A DNA stretch of 64,000 nucleotides from Candidatus Kapaibacterium sp. (GTDB lineage: Bacteria > Bacteroidota > Ignavibacteria > Kapaibacteriales > UBA2268), in the NCBI GenBank assembly GCA_938031175.1, contig CALHGZ010000008.1:124001-188000 (forward strand). The letters run 5' to 3'. The notes beneath the pieces are model-generated. The model saw only the letters and a program-made list of their open reading frames with translations. It was not told the DNA's origin and made no database searches. Position 1 is the first letter of the stretch; each line of letters opens with the position of its first letter. The position numbers and the translations under genes were made by a program. Positions 1 through 9,193 of the stretch are shown piece by piece.

Positions 1-333
1 ATATTGTGGTACATTCTGTCGTTTGATAAGCTCTTGTTGCAGTTCTTTTAGCTCATCTTCTTTTGGTAATTCACCTGTAAGCAAAAGATAAAGTATTTCT
101 TCGGGAAGTTTTTCAGTTAGATACTTCAATTCTATGCCACGAATTATTAATCCTTTGTCGGGTGGCACTTCTGAAGTATCGCAAACTAATCCTTTTACTC
201 CCCGCAATCCCCCATAAGCTTGTGCTAATGTTACTTTAGATACTTCTTTATCCCCATATTGCTTAACAAACGCAGAAATATCCGCTTTTTCCTCGGCAAA
301 TTTCTTCGACAGTTTGGTTTTAAGCATTTCCAT
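1..333 (-). CDS. gltA: Citrate synthase, N-terminal part (runs off left edge)
   Basis: The visible 111 residues match the N-terminus of long-form (eukaryote-like) citrate synthases, which condense acetyl-CoA and oxaloacetate at the entry to the TCA cycle. The best landmark is the block AYGGLRGVKGLVCDTS at residues 39-54, followed by a RG-type turn near residue 75 and the LLLTGELP segment near 83-90 that corresponds to the family's LLVTGxxP. The reading frame is open to the window edge, so this is a partial gene and its catalytic His and Asp lie outside. The start is ATG with AAAGG six bases upstream. The 285 bases between this start and the divergent next gene hold only AT-rich leader sequence and that gene's promoter. 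No TAnnTTTG box was found for this gene. Confidence 0.85.
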   Translation of the reverse strand, partial: MEMLKTKLSKKFAEEKADISAFVKQYGDKEVSKVTLAQAYGGLRGVKGLVCDTSEVPPDKGLIIRGIELKYLTEKLPEEILYLLLTGELPKEDELKELQQELIKRQNVPQY

Positions 334-579
334 AGCAAACCTTTCGATAAATTAATAAATAAGTCTTTTTGTATTAGATACAATTAAAGATTGAACGGAA
401 GAATACATTTTTTTAACCTTTTAAACAAATTATCAGAGCTTTTGAAGCAAAAGAAATATAATAAATTTTTGGACTTTGACAAAACTTATTTACTAGAATT
501 ATTTCAAATTTCAAACTTTTGTAATTTCTTTGTTACAATTATTAAAATAAAATTTTAATTCAGATATTATTTTATTTTG

Positions 580-587
580 TACTTTTG
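580..587 (+). promoter_or_regulatory. Bacteroidota-type -7 box (TACTTTTG) for the UDP-glucuronate decarboxylase gene
   Basis: Exact TAnnTTTG match ending 31 nt before the chosen ATG. A more upstream TTG start at 577 would place the start codon inside this box, which supports the downstream ATG. No clear -33 TTG is visible at 19 nt. Confidence 0.5.
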
Positions 588-618
588 CATTATTTTTTTT
601 CAAATTAGGGACTTATTT

Positions 619-1560
619 ATGGCAAGAGTTTTGATAACAGGCGGTGCTGGATTTCTTGGCTCTCACCTTTGTGATAGATTTATAGCTGAAGGTGACGAAG
701 TTATTTGCATGGATAATTTTATCACTGGATCACCTGATAATATTGCCCATTTGTTTGGCAACAAAAAGTTCATGTTCATTCATCATGATGTAACAAATTT
801 TATATATGTACCCGGCGAACTCGATTTTATTCTCCATTTTGCCTCACCTGCTTCACCCATAGATTACTTACAATTACCTATACAAACCTTAAAGGTAGGC
901 TCATTAGGTACTCATAAGACATTAGGTCTTGCCAAAGCAAAAAATGCACGATTTTTACTTGCTAGCACAAGTGAAGTTTATGGAGATCCACTAATCCACC
1001 CACAAAAAGAATCTTATTGGGGCAATGTAAATCCGGTTGGATTTAGGGGAGTTTACGACGAAGCTAAAAGATTTGCAGAAGCTATGACAATGGCTTATCA
1101 TCGTTACCATAAACTCGATACAAGAATTGTTAGAATATTCAACACTTATGGTCCTAGAATGAGAATTAACGATGGTAGAGCTATTCCTGCTTTCATTACT
1201 CAATCATTGAAAAACGAGCCTGTTACTGTTTTTGGTGATGGGTCCCAAACACGCTCCGTTTGTTATGTTGATGATTTGATTGAAGGAATTTTTAGATTAT
1301 TACTCTCCAATGAAATTGAACCAGTTAATATCGGAAATCCAGATGAAACTTCGATGCTTCATCTTGCAGAAGAAATAATTCAGCTTACAAATTCTCAAAG
1401 CAAAATAGTTTTCAAAACACTACCTGAAGATGATCCAAAGGTGCGTAAACCCGATATTACAAAAGCTAGAGAAATATTGGACTGGGAACCTAAAATTGAA
1501 AGAAAAAAAGGATTGCTTAAAACTATTGATTATTTCAAATCTAAACTTAACATTAAATAA
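619..1560 (+). CDS. UDP-glucuronate decarboxylase (UXS-type, SDR superfamily)
   Basis: This extended short-chain dehydrogenase converts UDP-glucuronate to UDP-xylose for envelope polysaccharide synthesis in the cytoplasm. The 313-residue protein begins with the NAD-binding motif GGAGFLGSH near residue 7. It carries the UXS signature around the catalytic dyad ([14 protein letters not shown], Tyr and Lys of YxxxK), the ASTSEVYG strand with the catalytic Ser/Thr, and the conserved FNTYGPRM and [10 protein letters not shown] blocks. The ATG at 619 gives the canonical N-terminus [11 protein letters not shown]; the extension from a TTG upstream adds non-homologous residues. The gene is monocistronic, with a promoter box before it and a strong hairpin after it. 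Its nearest relatives by motif are UXS enzymes rather than dTDP-glucose dehydratases; substrate specificity is inferred. Confidence 0.88.
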   Translation: MARVLITGGAGFLGSHLCDRFIAEGDEVICMDNFITGSPDNIAHLFGNKKFMFIHHDVTNFIYVPGELDFILHFASPASPIDYLQLPIQTLKVGSLGTHKTLGLAKAKNARFLLASTSEVYGDPLIHPQKESYWGNVNPVGFRGVYDEAKRFAEAMTMAYHRYHKLDTRIVRIFNTYGPRMRINDGRAIPAFITQSLKNEPVTVFGDGSQTRSVCYVDDLIEGIFRLLLSNEIEPVNIGNPDETSMLHLAEEIIQLTNSQSKIVFKTLPEDDPKVRKPDITKAREILDWEPKIERKKGLLKTIDYFKSKLNIK

Positions 1561-1563
1561 AAA

Positions 1564-1583
1564 GGGGGCTTATTATAGCCCCC
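1564..1583 (-). terminator. Rho-independent terminator, probably bidirectional
   Basis: Stem GGGGGCT / AGCCCCC with a TATTAT loop lies between two convergent genes. On the minus strand the stem is followed by TTTTTATTT, so it best terminates the HMA protein gene. It can also stop the plus-strand sugar nucleotide gene, although the plus side lacks a long T-run. Confidence 0.75.
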
Positions 1584-1603
1584 CTGAAATTTGTGTGTAA
1601 AAT

Positions 1604-2032
1604 TTATTTGGTTTGAGAGTCTTCATTATTTGTTGTTTTTGTATTGCTTGTTTTGGATGAGCAGCAATTTGATTTTGAACCACAATCCTTTTTACTTGAT
1701 AAATCTTTTGTCGTACCCTTTTCACAGCACTCTGAATCTTTTTTTACAGTGGTTGAATAGCCCAAATCTGCTATCTTCTGAGTAATCTGCTCTTCATTGA
1801 TTTTGGATGGATTGTATGAAACTGTAACAACTTTGTTCTCTAAATTCACATCTGATTTTAAAATACCATCAAGTTTATTCAAACCCTTCTCTATTTTACT
1901 TTTGCATCCACCACAATGTGCATTAGTTTGAATTTGAACTTGCTTAATTGCATCTTCACTGTATGCATTGAAACTTACCAAAGCTAAAAAGAGTACAACT
2001 GATAAAAGTGATTTGAAATAATTTTTATACAT
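1604..2032 (-). CDS. Secreted heavy-metal-associated (HMA) domain protein with Cys-rich tail
   Basis: 142 residues. An N-terminal signal peptide (SLLSVVLFLALVSFNAYS) precedes a single HMA ferredoxin-like domain at about residues 28-98. Its metal-binding loop reads AHCGGCKSK, a CxxC site of the copper/mercury-binding type. The domain is followed by a low-complexity Lys/Ser/Thr tail holding three further Cys clusters (ECC, DCG, NCC), which suggests extra soft-metal binding in the periplasm. GGAGG stands 4 nt before the ATG. Nothing next to it encodes a P-type ATPase, so its partner is elsewhere, although a putative copper receptor locus lies near 51-53.5 kb. Binding of Cu, Hg or another soft metal is inferred from the CxxC loop only. 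Confidence 0.8.
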   Translation of the reverse strand: MYKNYFKSLLSVVLFLALVSFNAYSEDAIKQVQIQTNAHCGGCKSKIEKGLNKLDGILKSDVNLENKVVTVSYNPSKINEEQITQKIADLGYSTTVKKDSECCEKGTTKDLSSKKDCGSKSNCCSSKTSNTKTTNNEDSQTK

Positions 2033-2072
2033 TTAACCTCCAGAAATTTTGTTATTAATAAATATAACTTGT

Positions 2073-2111
2073 TTTACGAAATTACAATCTTTATACGAAT
2101 TTACGAAATTA
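2073..2111. repeat. Direct repeat TTTACGAAATTA upstream of the HMA gene
   Basis: TTTACGAAATTA occurs twice (2073-2084 and 2100-2111), with a related TATACGAAT between the copies. The block lies 41-79 nt upstream of the HMA protein start, where an activator or repressor could bind. No TAnnTTTG box was found in this leader. A regulatory role is inferred. Confidence 0.35.
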
Positions 2112-2130
2112 TTATTTTAGTTTAAACAAA

Positions 2131-4914
2131 TTAATTTTTACTTTTCATGTAAATTTCCTCAATAGCTCTATGAATTAAAGGATCTTCATTTTTAAAAACA
2201 GACTCTTGATTCCATTTAACATTTATAGTGGGTTCAATTGCATTTCCAGTAACTAATGCATTATCAGGCATATATAATTTCAAACCTGTAACTGATAAAT
2301 AATATTTACATGGCAATCTATAAACAATAATATCACCAGGCGAACCAGCTGTAGGAGTACCAATTATTTCACCCAATTTATAATATTTAATTAATGCAAT
2401 TATTGCCTCACTGTAGCCGATTGTCCTCTCGTCTGTTAAAAAACATAAAACACTTTGTAATCTTTTGGGATTTTTATTGATTTGCGAATTTATTAATCTA
2501 TAATTTATAAGTCCACGGTCAGGTTTTGTAAATCTTGGTATTTTCCATGTAAAAGCAGGTAAATTTTCATTAACAAAAAGAGAAAGAAAATGTTCTGACA
2601 TAGTTGAAAGCCCTCTAGCATCGAATATAATCCCCTTTGCATTTCTGATGAGTATGTCAAGTGAATCTTTAAACATTTTATCATCCACCCGCGTCATATC
2701 TATGTAGTAGATATTAGGAACAATTTCGTGGAATTCTGGAAATCTGTCTTCATTAAACATTGCAATGTGAATATTTCTCTCTAAATCTACCTGTAATCGA
2801 GCACCATTTTTCTTTTTGATAGATAATTTTACATTACTTCCCAAATTACCAGATCTTAGCATTACTAATGCTTTTAATTTTCTCCACTCTTCGGTTGCCC
2901 CAGACACTCTACCAGCTACAACTTCAAGAGTATCATGAATATTTTTCCCCATATACTCTATAACTTCATCTCCCGGGGATATATTTGTTACATTCTCACC
3001 TACCTTGGTTATATATACCTTGCCATTTATATAACGCCAGAGAATCGGTAATCCATATTGGTCCCAATCTTTTTCGTACCATACCCTTGCCTGACTGTCA
3101 TTTATGAGAGTTGTTAGTATTCTTAATGTTTCTGAAAATTCACGTTCATTTTTGTCTAGAGATGCTTTGTATAATACTTTACGTAGAGTTGAATATAATT
3201 TATCCTTCTCTATCTCTAATAAGCTGAAATGTCGGAAAAAATTCCACATAACAATTATTGTGGCAAGCCTCGATTGTCTGTCCATTGTGTTTAATGTAAA
3301 ATCATCGCCTTTTTTCAGCTTGGGTGGTGTAAAATTCTCAGGTGGATAAGGTAATGTACGCAAAGAATCTATGTATAAAGATATTTGTAAATCAAAAATT
3401 AATTCTTTACCAGCATTTGCTCTAATGACCTCACCGGGTTGAGGTAACTGTAATCTTGATGATAAATCTGATTGTATCAATAAACACTGCTTACCACTTT
3501 TTGGATTTTGTGTTGTGTTTATAGCTTTATATCCGGCATTTTTTGAATAGATTGGCATAATCCAATTTCGAACAATTTCATCGGGAATACCGGTTTCAAA
3601 ATCGTAGTTTTTAGGTTTTAATGTATCGAATAATCTCCTTGAATCATATACCTCTATAAGAATATCATCGAACCATACCGAGCCATCGCCTATTAGGACA
3701 AGCCCTATCCTAACATCTTCAGCACTGTCAGGCACTTCTGTTGATAATGTATATTTTTTCCATTTATTCTCAATAATGGGATTGTCTTCTGATGCAATTG
3801 TTTTGATTAGATCATTTTTCTCATCGAAAATTGAAATCCAGATTTGACCTTTGCTTTCAACTCCAACTAAATCAGCTTTAGCCCAGGCAGAAAGGACTAT
3901 TTTCATATTTCTCAAAGGAAATCCTTCGATTGATTGCATTACAATACCCGGTTTTTCTCTTTGTGATTCATAAACATTTACAACTTTGCTTTTTATTCTT
4001 GGGTCCTTTAACTCTAATCCCCCAAAATCCTGTATCCAGGATATCGAAACATTTTTCAATGCATTTTTAGGAGGATTTGGATATCTATTATATTCAGTTT
4101 TTGCTGATTTATGGTATATCTTTATGCCTGGTGCTACTGTTGTAAAAAGCCTTTCGAGATTATTTCTCAATTCTGATGTATTATTTGCATTCTCCACTTC
4201 CTGAACACCAAGCAAAGCAAACTCGTCCCAATTTTGAGTTTGTGCTTCTTTGCTGGGATGGAAATATCGCACATAGCCAAAAATATCAGCAAAGGCAATC
4301 AGGTTGTCAATTTGTATATCACTAATTTCTTTTGGTGGCTCATTTTGTGTTGGATCTTTTAATACAACTTCAAGAGAAACATTATCGAGCCAAGCTCTAC
4401 CTGTACCGAATAATAACAATCCGTAATTTAAAACTCCAGTGTACTTCTCGATATCCATCTCCAACTCATAAATAGCCCATTGATTAGATACAATTGGAGC
4501 ATCCTCTAAAAATTCAAATTTCCCTTCGTTTCCATCAATAAAATGCTCTCTAATCCAGATATGGGCAGAGCCTCTTTCGCTTGTAATTTCAGCTCTAACA
4601 GCTGCTCGAAGTTTTACTCTTTTACCTTGATATGGCTTTGCATCAATACTTTGCATTACCGAACCGTAAATACCCTCTTTGTATATTCCCTCATTACTCA
4701 ATTCCAGACAATGTTTACCTTTGTATGGATTTAGATTTGTTATTTGAGCTTTGTAACCTCTTTCTTTGGAAGAAGGAGTAATATGCCATCCTATGGGTAT
4801 TTCGCCGGGATTGCCAATCTCGAAATCTAGATTATATTGCTGAAATATTGTTATATCCTTCGGCTGTGAATATGTTAAATTTAATAAAAGTAAAAAAATG
4901 AAAATTTTTTGCAT
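2131..4914 (-). CDS. Large secreted S41-family (tail-specific protease-like) protein, nucleophile apparently replaced
   Basis: 927 residues with an N-terminal signal peptide. The first ~530 residues contain repeated carbohydrate-binding-like jelly-roll modules. An NxDFExGxP-type start occurs near residue 28 and again near 436, and the ends GRAWLDNVSLEV and GSVWFDDILIEV mark two related modules. A helical region and a PDZ-like segment (SPGDEVIEYMG) follow, then an S41 core with IIFDARG, IIGTPTAG and the AIEPTINV strand. Where active family members read T-x-S-(Y/A)-(A/S)-E, this protein reads TIGYSEA, with Gly833 at the nucleophile position; Ser835 is two residues later. It may be a pseudo-protease that binds peptides or glycans. 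It is 55 nt downstream of ribD and may be co-transcribed with it. Confidence 0.75.
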   Translation of the reverse strand: MQKIFIFLLLLNLTYSQPKDITIFQQYNLDFEIGNPGEIPIGWHITPSSKERGYKAQITNLNPYKGKHCLELSNEGIYKEGIYGSVMQSIDAKPYQGKRVKLRAAVRAEITSERGSAHIWIREHFIDGNEGKFEFLEDAPIVSNQWAIYELEMDIEKYTGVLNYGLLLFGTGRAWLDNVSLEVVLKDPTQNEPPKEISDIQIDNLIAFADIFGYVRYFHPSKEAQTQNWDEFALLGVQEVENANNTSELRNNLERLFTTVAPGIKIYHKSAKTEYNRYPNPPKNALKNVSISWIQDFGGLELKDPRIKSKVVNVYESQREKPGIVMQSIEGFPLRNMKIVLSAWAKADLVGVESKGQIWISIFDEKNDLIKTIASEDNPIIENKWKKYTLSTEVPDSAEDVRIGLVLIGDGSVWFDDILIEVYDSRRLFDTLKPKNYDFETGIPDEIVRNWIMPIYSKNAGYKAINTTQNPKSGKQCLLIQSDLSSRLQLPQPGEVIRANAGKELIFDLQISLYIDSLRTLPYPPENFTPPKLKKGDDFTLNTMDRQSRLATIIVMWNFFRHFSLLEIEKDKLYSTLRKVLYKASLDKNEREFSETLRILTTLINDSQARVWYEKDWDQYGLPILWRYINGKVYITKVGENVTNISPGDEVIEYMGKNIHDTLEVVAGRVSGATEEWRKLKALVMLRSGNLGSNVKLSIKKKNGARLQVDLERNIHIAMFNEDRFPEFHEIVPNIYYIDMTRVDDKMFKDSLDILIRNAKGIIFDARGLSTMSEHFLSLFVNENLPAFTWKIPRFTKPDRGLINYRLINSQINKNPKRLQSVLCFLTDERTIGYSEAIIALIKYYKLGEIIGTPTAGSPGDIIVYRLPCKYYLSVTGLKLYMPDNALVTGNAIEPTINVKWNQESVFKNEDPLIHRAIEEIYMKSKN

Positions 4915-4969
4915 TACAATAACACCATTTGTTAGTCCAAATTTCTCGACGAGAAATTATAAATTTTCT

Positions 4970-6085
4970 TTATAGATCATTTTTCAAAGCAATTAAATGT
5001 ATATCTGTATCACTTTTTGAAATTGCCTTTATTGTAAAACTTTTTGCTTTGTCAACACTTAATGCTTGCCAATCATTCAACAATTTTACTCCATTACCAA
5101 GTATTTTATTTGATATGAAAATCTGGAGTTCATCAAATATATTTTTGCTGATAAATGAAGAAAATATACTTCCCCCTCCTTCAACTAGAATTGAGCCAAT
5201 ATTAAAATGATTTGATAATTTCAACAGTGCATCAACTAAATCTATTTTATTATTTTTATCCAATCTTGCAGCTAATATATTAACACCACTAGATTTCAAT
5301 GTCTCTGCTTTTGCAGTTTGAGCGGCTGTTTCTGCACACAAGACTATTGTATTTTCTCTAAAATCATCTATAAACAAATTTAAATTCATTGGCGAATTTA
5401 AGTTTGTATCTAATAATACGCGTTTTGGATTCCTTCCATTTATATGGCGAACGGTAAGTCTGGGGTTGTCTTTTTCTGCGGTGTTACGACCAATTAACAC
5501 AGCATCACAAATCGAACGTAATATATGGACTCTAAGGCGACTTTCCTCTGAGCTTATCCATCTGGATTCATTGTTGGCTGTTGCAATAAATCCATCAAGA
5601 GAGACAGCTGATTTTAAAATAATATATGGCAAACCGCTCGTTATATGTTTTATAAAAAATCTATTTAGCCATTTACATTCTTCTTCAAGTACACCAACTT
5701 TAATTTCAATTCCTGCATCTTTGAGTAATTTAATTCCACGACCTGAAACAAGTGGATTGGGATCAATAGTGCCAATCACAACTTTTTTAAACTTCTTTTC
5801 TATTATCACATTTACGCAGGGTGGTGTTTTACCTTGATGTGAGCATGGTTCAAGATTTACATAAAGAGTAGCATCTTCAAAACTATTTAGACCTGCATTT
5901 TTAATAGCATTAACTTCAGCGTGTTCAGCTCCAAAATGACTATGATAACCTTCTGATATAATTTCACCATCTCTTACAATAACAGCACCCACTCGTGGAT
6001 TCGGGCTTACGTAACCACTACCTTTTAGAGCTAATTTGATAGCTCGCCACATTAATTCTTCGTCATTGAGCATCAGTTCTACCAT
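4970..6085 (-). CDS. ribD: Bifunctional riboflavin biosynthesis deaminase/reductase RibD
   Basis: RibD carries out steps two and three of riboflavin synthesis: deamination of the pyrimidinone, then NADPH-dependent reduction of its ribose. The N-terminal deaminase domain shows the zinc site as AEHAEVNAI and EPCSHQGKTPPC, and the SPNPRVGAVIV entry block. The C-terminal reductase half has LKSAVSLDGFIAT and the VEGGGSIFSSFI phosphate loop. The length (371 aa) is normal. The first ATG overlaps the stop of the lipoprotein gene upstream (ATGGTAG), which suggests translational coupling; an ATG four codons later gives the more usual N-terminus. No other rib genes are nearby. Confidence 0.93.
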   Translation of the reverse strand: MVELMLNDEELMWRAIKLALKGSGYVSPNPRVGAVIVRDGEIISEGYHSHFGAEHAEVNAIKNAGLNSFEDATLYVNLEPCSHQGKTPPCVNVIIEKKFKKVVIGTIDPNPLVSGRGIKLLKDAGIEIKVGVLEEECKWLNRFFIKHITSGLPYIILKSAVSLDGFIATANNESRWISSEESRLRVHILRSICDAVLIGRNTAEKDNPRLTVRHINGRNPKRVLLDTNLNSPMNLNLFIDDFRENTIVLCAETAAQTAKAETLKSSGVNILAARLDKNNKIDLVDALLKLSNHFNIGSILVEGGGSIFSSFISKNIFDELQIFISNKILGNGVKLLNDWQALSVDKAKSFTIKAISKSDTDIHLIALKNDL

Positions 6086-6549
6086 ACAAAATCTGTTGTT
6101 AACTCATATTCAATAGGTCGGGCAGGTAGTATTAATTTTATTTTATATTTACCTCTTGGTAATTTCTTCCCATTATTGATAATTCCGTCCCATTCCATGG
6201 TGTAAGTGTATTCTTCATCTACTTTAGTAGGCTCAATTGGTGTAATTACCTGAAGATAACTCATATTCAGGTCAGATTTCCAAATCAGATTATCTTTTTC
6301 TGTATATACCTCGACAACAAAATCTTTTGAACTCGGAAAATAAGCCTCATCATTAATCTTTAATCTTTTACAAGTAACAGAAAATACAATCAGTGAATCA
6401 TCAATAATATTAATATTGTGTTTTAGTACCAAGGATGAATCTTTCGTTATATTCCAATCACCTTCTGCCAGTTTAGTGCCTCTACAAGATAAAAAAAACA
6501 CTATAATTATTAAAGCACAAAGAAACTGTATCACCTTTATTTGCTTCAT
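6079..6549 (-). CDS. Small lipoprotein with BsuPI/FlgD-like Ig fold
   Basis: 156 residues. A signal sequence ends in the lipobox FLSC, so the mature protein should be a lipid-anchored envelope protein. The rest is predicted all-beta. Its end, YTMEWDGIINNGKKLPRGKY, resembles the Ig-like strand pair of BsuPI-type inhibitors and of the FlgD C-terminus (compare WDGKDINGNSVSPGQY in the flgD product of this window). It lies between ppx (20 nt) and ribD (overlap) in a tight minus-strand operon. I do not know its function; a scaffold or binding role fits the fold better than catalysis. Confidence 0.65.
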   Translation of the reverse strand: MKQIKVIQFLCALIIIVFFLSCRGTKLAEGDWNITKDSSLVLKHNINIIDDSLIVFSVTCKRLKINDEAYFPSSKDFVVEVYTEKDNLIWKSDLNMSYLQVITPIEPTKVDEEYTYTMEWDGIINNGKKLPRGKYKIKLILPARPIEYELTTDFVW

Positions 6550-6569
6550 AAGTTATACCATCAAAATTT

Positions 6570-8144
6570 CTAATGATTATTTAAAATCTTAACCACAACA
6601 TCCCGTTTGGTAATTTCTTCGAGCAATAACTTTCTCCTTAAAGCACCCCAAAGTTCAATGTCAGGGTAAATCTTATTTTTATCGTAAATAAAGCCAATTT
6701 CTATTGTCTTACTATTTATTGAAATTTTATAATCAGTAACAGCTTGTGTTTGTCTTCTGTCTGAACCTTCAGCAATTCTAAGCATTCCGGCTAATATTTT
6801 GACAATTCTTTGCTTTTCAGGAGTAAGTAGCTTAAAATTTTCGTGTTTAGGCTTTGGATGACTTTTTCGATGATATCTTGCTATATTAGCTATTATCTCT
6901 GTTTCAGAATTTGTAAATCCGGGCAAGGTTGAATTGTAGATAATATAGTAGCTATGTTTATGGTGTTGATCTTGCGATATAAAATACCCCATATCGTGCA
7001 TCAAACTAGCTGATTCGAGCAATTCGCGATCATAATCAGTCAGATTGAATATACTTTGCAAAGAATCGAACAAGCGAATTGATAATTTTGCTACATGGTT
7101 GGAATGTTTTAAATCTACTTGGTATTTTCTACATATATTGATTACCGACTCATATCTCAAATGGCTTAGACTTCTCCATTCTCTGAAGGCTTTAATTTTT
7201 TCTATTTTATCGTAAAGTACGCCTTCTCGAAGTGAATAACTTGAAATCAATAACTTTTGAATATTTAGGTTTTTTATAGCTGAATCGAGTATCAGAGCAC
7301 CAGCTAAAATAATATCAGTTCGTTTTAAATCTATTCCTGGTAATTTGGCACGTTCTTCGTTAGTTTTTGCTGCAATTACCTTTTCGATAACGGCTAATAA
7401 ATCTTCCCGTGGAACTGTCATTCCATTTAAAATATCAGGTATAGGAGCCCCTTTCATTGCTAAGCTCATAACAGCAAGATTGTAAATCGTACCTGCTGTA
7501 CCAATTACAATTTCGAATCCACATTCAATCAATCTCTTTAAAACCGGCGTCCAGTCCCCTTTTATATATTCTCTGCATTGTTGAATCCTTTCCTCAGACG
7601 CATTTCCATCAGGGAAAAATTGTTTAGTTAATCTTATAGCACCAAGTTTAGCACTATTTACATATTTTAGTTCCCCTTTATGCCCAATTATAGTTTCAGT
7701 GCTCCCCCCACCAATGTCTATAATTAGTGCTTTTAAAGTATCAATAGGTAATGCGTGAGATACCCCTTTATAAATTAGTCTTCCTTCTTCAATACCAGAT
7801 ATTATCTCAATATCTATTCCTGTTTCTTTTTTAACAATTTCTATGAATTCATTTTGATTTTCAGCTTCTCTTGTTGCACTTGTAGCAACTGCCCTGATGA
7901 TTGCGTTTTCAGATTTTGCAATTTCAGAAAACCTCTTCAAAGTTTCTACAGCACGTTGGATAGCATCATTAGTGATTTTTTTCATATCACCGCCACTCGA
8001 CCCCAATCTTACCATCTCCTTTTCTCGGCGTTTAATCGTCAGGACACCTCGCTGATCGACAGATGCTATTATCATGTGGAATGAATTAGTACCAACATCT
8101 ATTGCTGCTATCAAATTAGCTGATTTTTCAGTTAGTTCTCTCAT
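6570..8144 (-). CDS. Ppx/GppA exopolyphosphatase / pppGpp phosphohydrolase
   Basis: 524 residues. The actin-like ASKHA core has phosphate loops AIDVGTNSFHMIIA near residue 14 and IIDIGGGSTETIIG near 145. The C-terminal third is an HD-type helical domain with MHDMGYF and nearby His residues, as in the long Ppx/GppA form. Such enzymes release phosphate from polyphosphate chains and can hydrolyse pppGpp to ppGpp, linking phosphate storage to the stringent response. Which activity dominates cannot be told from the sequence. It follows a small membrane-protein gene by 5 nt and precedes the lipoprotein and ribD genes. Confidence 0.88.
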   Translation of the reverse strand: MRELTEKSANLIAAIDVGTNSFHMIIASVDQRGVLTIKRREKEMVRLGSSGGDMKKITNDAIQRAVETLKRFSEIAKSENAIIRAVATSATREAENQNEFIEIVKKETGIDIEIISGIEEGRLIYKGVSHALPIDTLKALIIDIGGGSTETIIGHKGELKYVNSAKLGAIRLTKQFFPDGNASEERIQQCREYIKGDWTPVLKRLIECGFEIVIGTAGTIYNLAVMSLAMKGAPIPDILNGMTVPREDLLAVIEKVIAAKTNEERAKLPGIDLKRTDIILAGALILDSAIKNLNIQKLLISSYSLREGVLYDKIEKIKAFREWRSLSHLRYESVINICRKYQVDLKHSNHVAKLSIRLFDSLQSIFNLTDYDRELLESASLMHDMGYFISQDQHHKHSYYIIYNSTLPGFTNSETEIIANIARYHRKSHPKPKHENFKLLTPEKQRIVKILAGMLRIAEGSDRRQTQAVTDYKISINSKTIEIGFIYDKNKIYPDIELWGALRRKLLLEEITKRDVVVKILNNH

Positions 8145-8149
8145 TTTAC

Positions 8150-8362
8150 TTACTGTTTCCTATCTTTATCCTTACTTTTTGCTTCTCCTTTTAAAACTAT
8201 TATATCGTCTTTTTTGTAAATTATTTCGTTTTTTTCTTCAAATGTATTGGAAGTGTAATTTTTTGTCAACTTCATAAAAAATTTAATGATTGCATTTCTT
8301 ATAACCGCAACTATAATTATAATTAAGGCAATTATTATCAGAATTATTATTAGCAATCTCAT
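8150..8362 (-). CDS. Small single-pass membrane protein
   Basis: 70 residues: one long N-terminal transmembrane helix made almost only of Leu/Ile/Val (residues 2-20), a short basic stretch, then a charged Lys/Glu/Asp tail. The layout resembles the short Bacteroidota DUF4834-type proteins, but I cannot confirm membership. The ATG is preceded 9 nt upstream by GGAG. A TTG five codons earlier overlaps that GGAG and is less likely. It is the first gene of the ppx-lipoprotein-ribD run, 5 nt before ppx. Function unknown. Confidence 0.55.
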   Translation of the reverse strand: MRLLIIILIIIALIIIIVAVIRNAIIKFFMKLTKNYTSNTFEEKNEIIYKKDDIIVLKGEAKSKDKDRKQ

Positions 8363-8514
8363 TTTGAAAAACTCCAAAAATGCAATTTAATTATACAATT
8401 TTTAATATATAACTTTTTCGGGATTTTATTTACTTATTTGTTTGTTTATTCGAGCTTATATTTATATATTTTATCTGTTAAAATTTCGATTTTTCATAAA
8501 AAAGGAGGAAAGCA

Positions 8515-9192
8515 ATGTTAAAATTGACGTATCTGAGCCATTCATCATTTATTTTAGACGACGGAACCCACAATTTAATAATTGACCCATTCATCAATGG
8601 AAATCCAACATGTCCGATTGATATCAGTTCAATTAAATCAAAATATGTAGTTTTAACTCATGGCCACGGTGACCATCTTGGTGACGGATTAACCATTGCA
8701 AAAAATAATCAAGCTTTAGTAATTGCTGTAAATGAACTTGCCAATTATGCTGCTGAACATGGTGCAAATGCTCATAATATGCATATCGGCGGTGCTTGGA
8801 ATTTCCCATTTGGGAGATTAAAATTTACTATAGCTCACCACGGTTCCGCTTCTCCTGATGGTAGATATATGGGTGAACCTGCTGGTGTCGTGATTACTAT
8901 GGGAGGTAAAACTATTTATCACGCGGGCGATACAGGTTTATTCATGGATATGCAATTAATCGGTGAATTGAATAAAATTGATGTATTTTTAGTACCAATC
9001 GGTGATAATTTCACGATGGGAATAGACGATGCTATAGTTGCAACAAAATTTGTGAAACCACAGCTTGTAATACCAATGCACTATAATACCTTCCCGGTTA
9101 TCAAGGCTGATCCGAACGAATTCAAAGCGAAAGCCGAACTCGAAGGTTTCAAGTGCAAGGTAATGGAATATGGTGAAACTATGAATTTATGA
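8515..9192 (+). CDS. MBL-fold metal-dependent hydrolase, UPF0173 type
   Basis: 225 residues forming a single metallo-beta-lactamase domain. Metal ligands are visible as LTHGHGDHLGD near residue 48, the later His in FTIAHHGSASP, YHAGDTGLF and the final PMHYNTFP. The length and the motif order with the short HGHGDH match the UPF0173 family, whose natural substrate is not established. AAAGGAGG stands close before the ATG, one of the strongest ribosome binding sites in the window. The stop is 1 nt from the stop of the convergent HD gene, so there is no space for a separate terminator. Confidence 0.88.
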   Translation: MLKLTYLSHSSFILDDGTHNLIIDPFINGNPTCPIDISSIKSKYVVLTHGHGDHLGDGLTIAKNNQALVIAVNELANYAAEHGANAHNMHIGGAWNFPFGRLKFTIAHHGSASPDGRYMGEPAGVVITMGGKTIYHAGDTGLFMDMQLIGELNKIDVFLVPIGDNFTMGIDDAIVATKFVKPQLVIPMHYNTFPVIKADPNEFKAKAELEGFKCKVMEYGETMNL

Positions 9193-9193
9193 T

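Noticed and set aside
5466-5837. 123-codon plus-strand ORF opposite ribD
   Set aside because: Complementary-strand shadow of RibD with no SD, promoter or family match.
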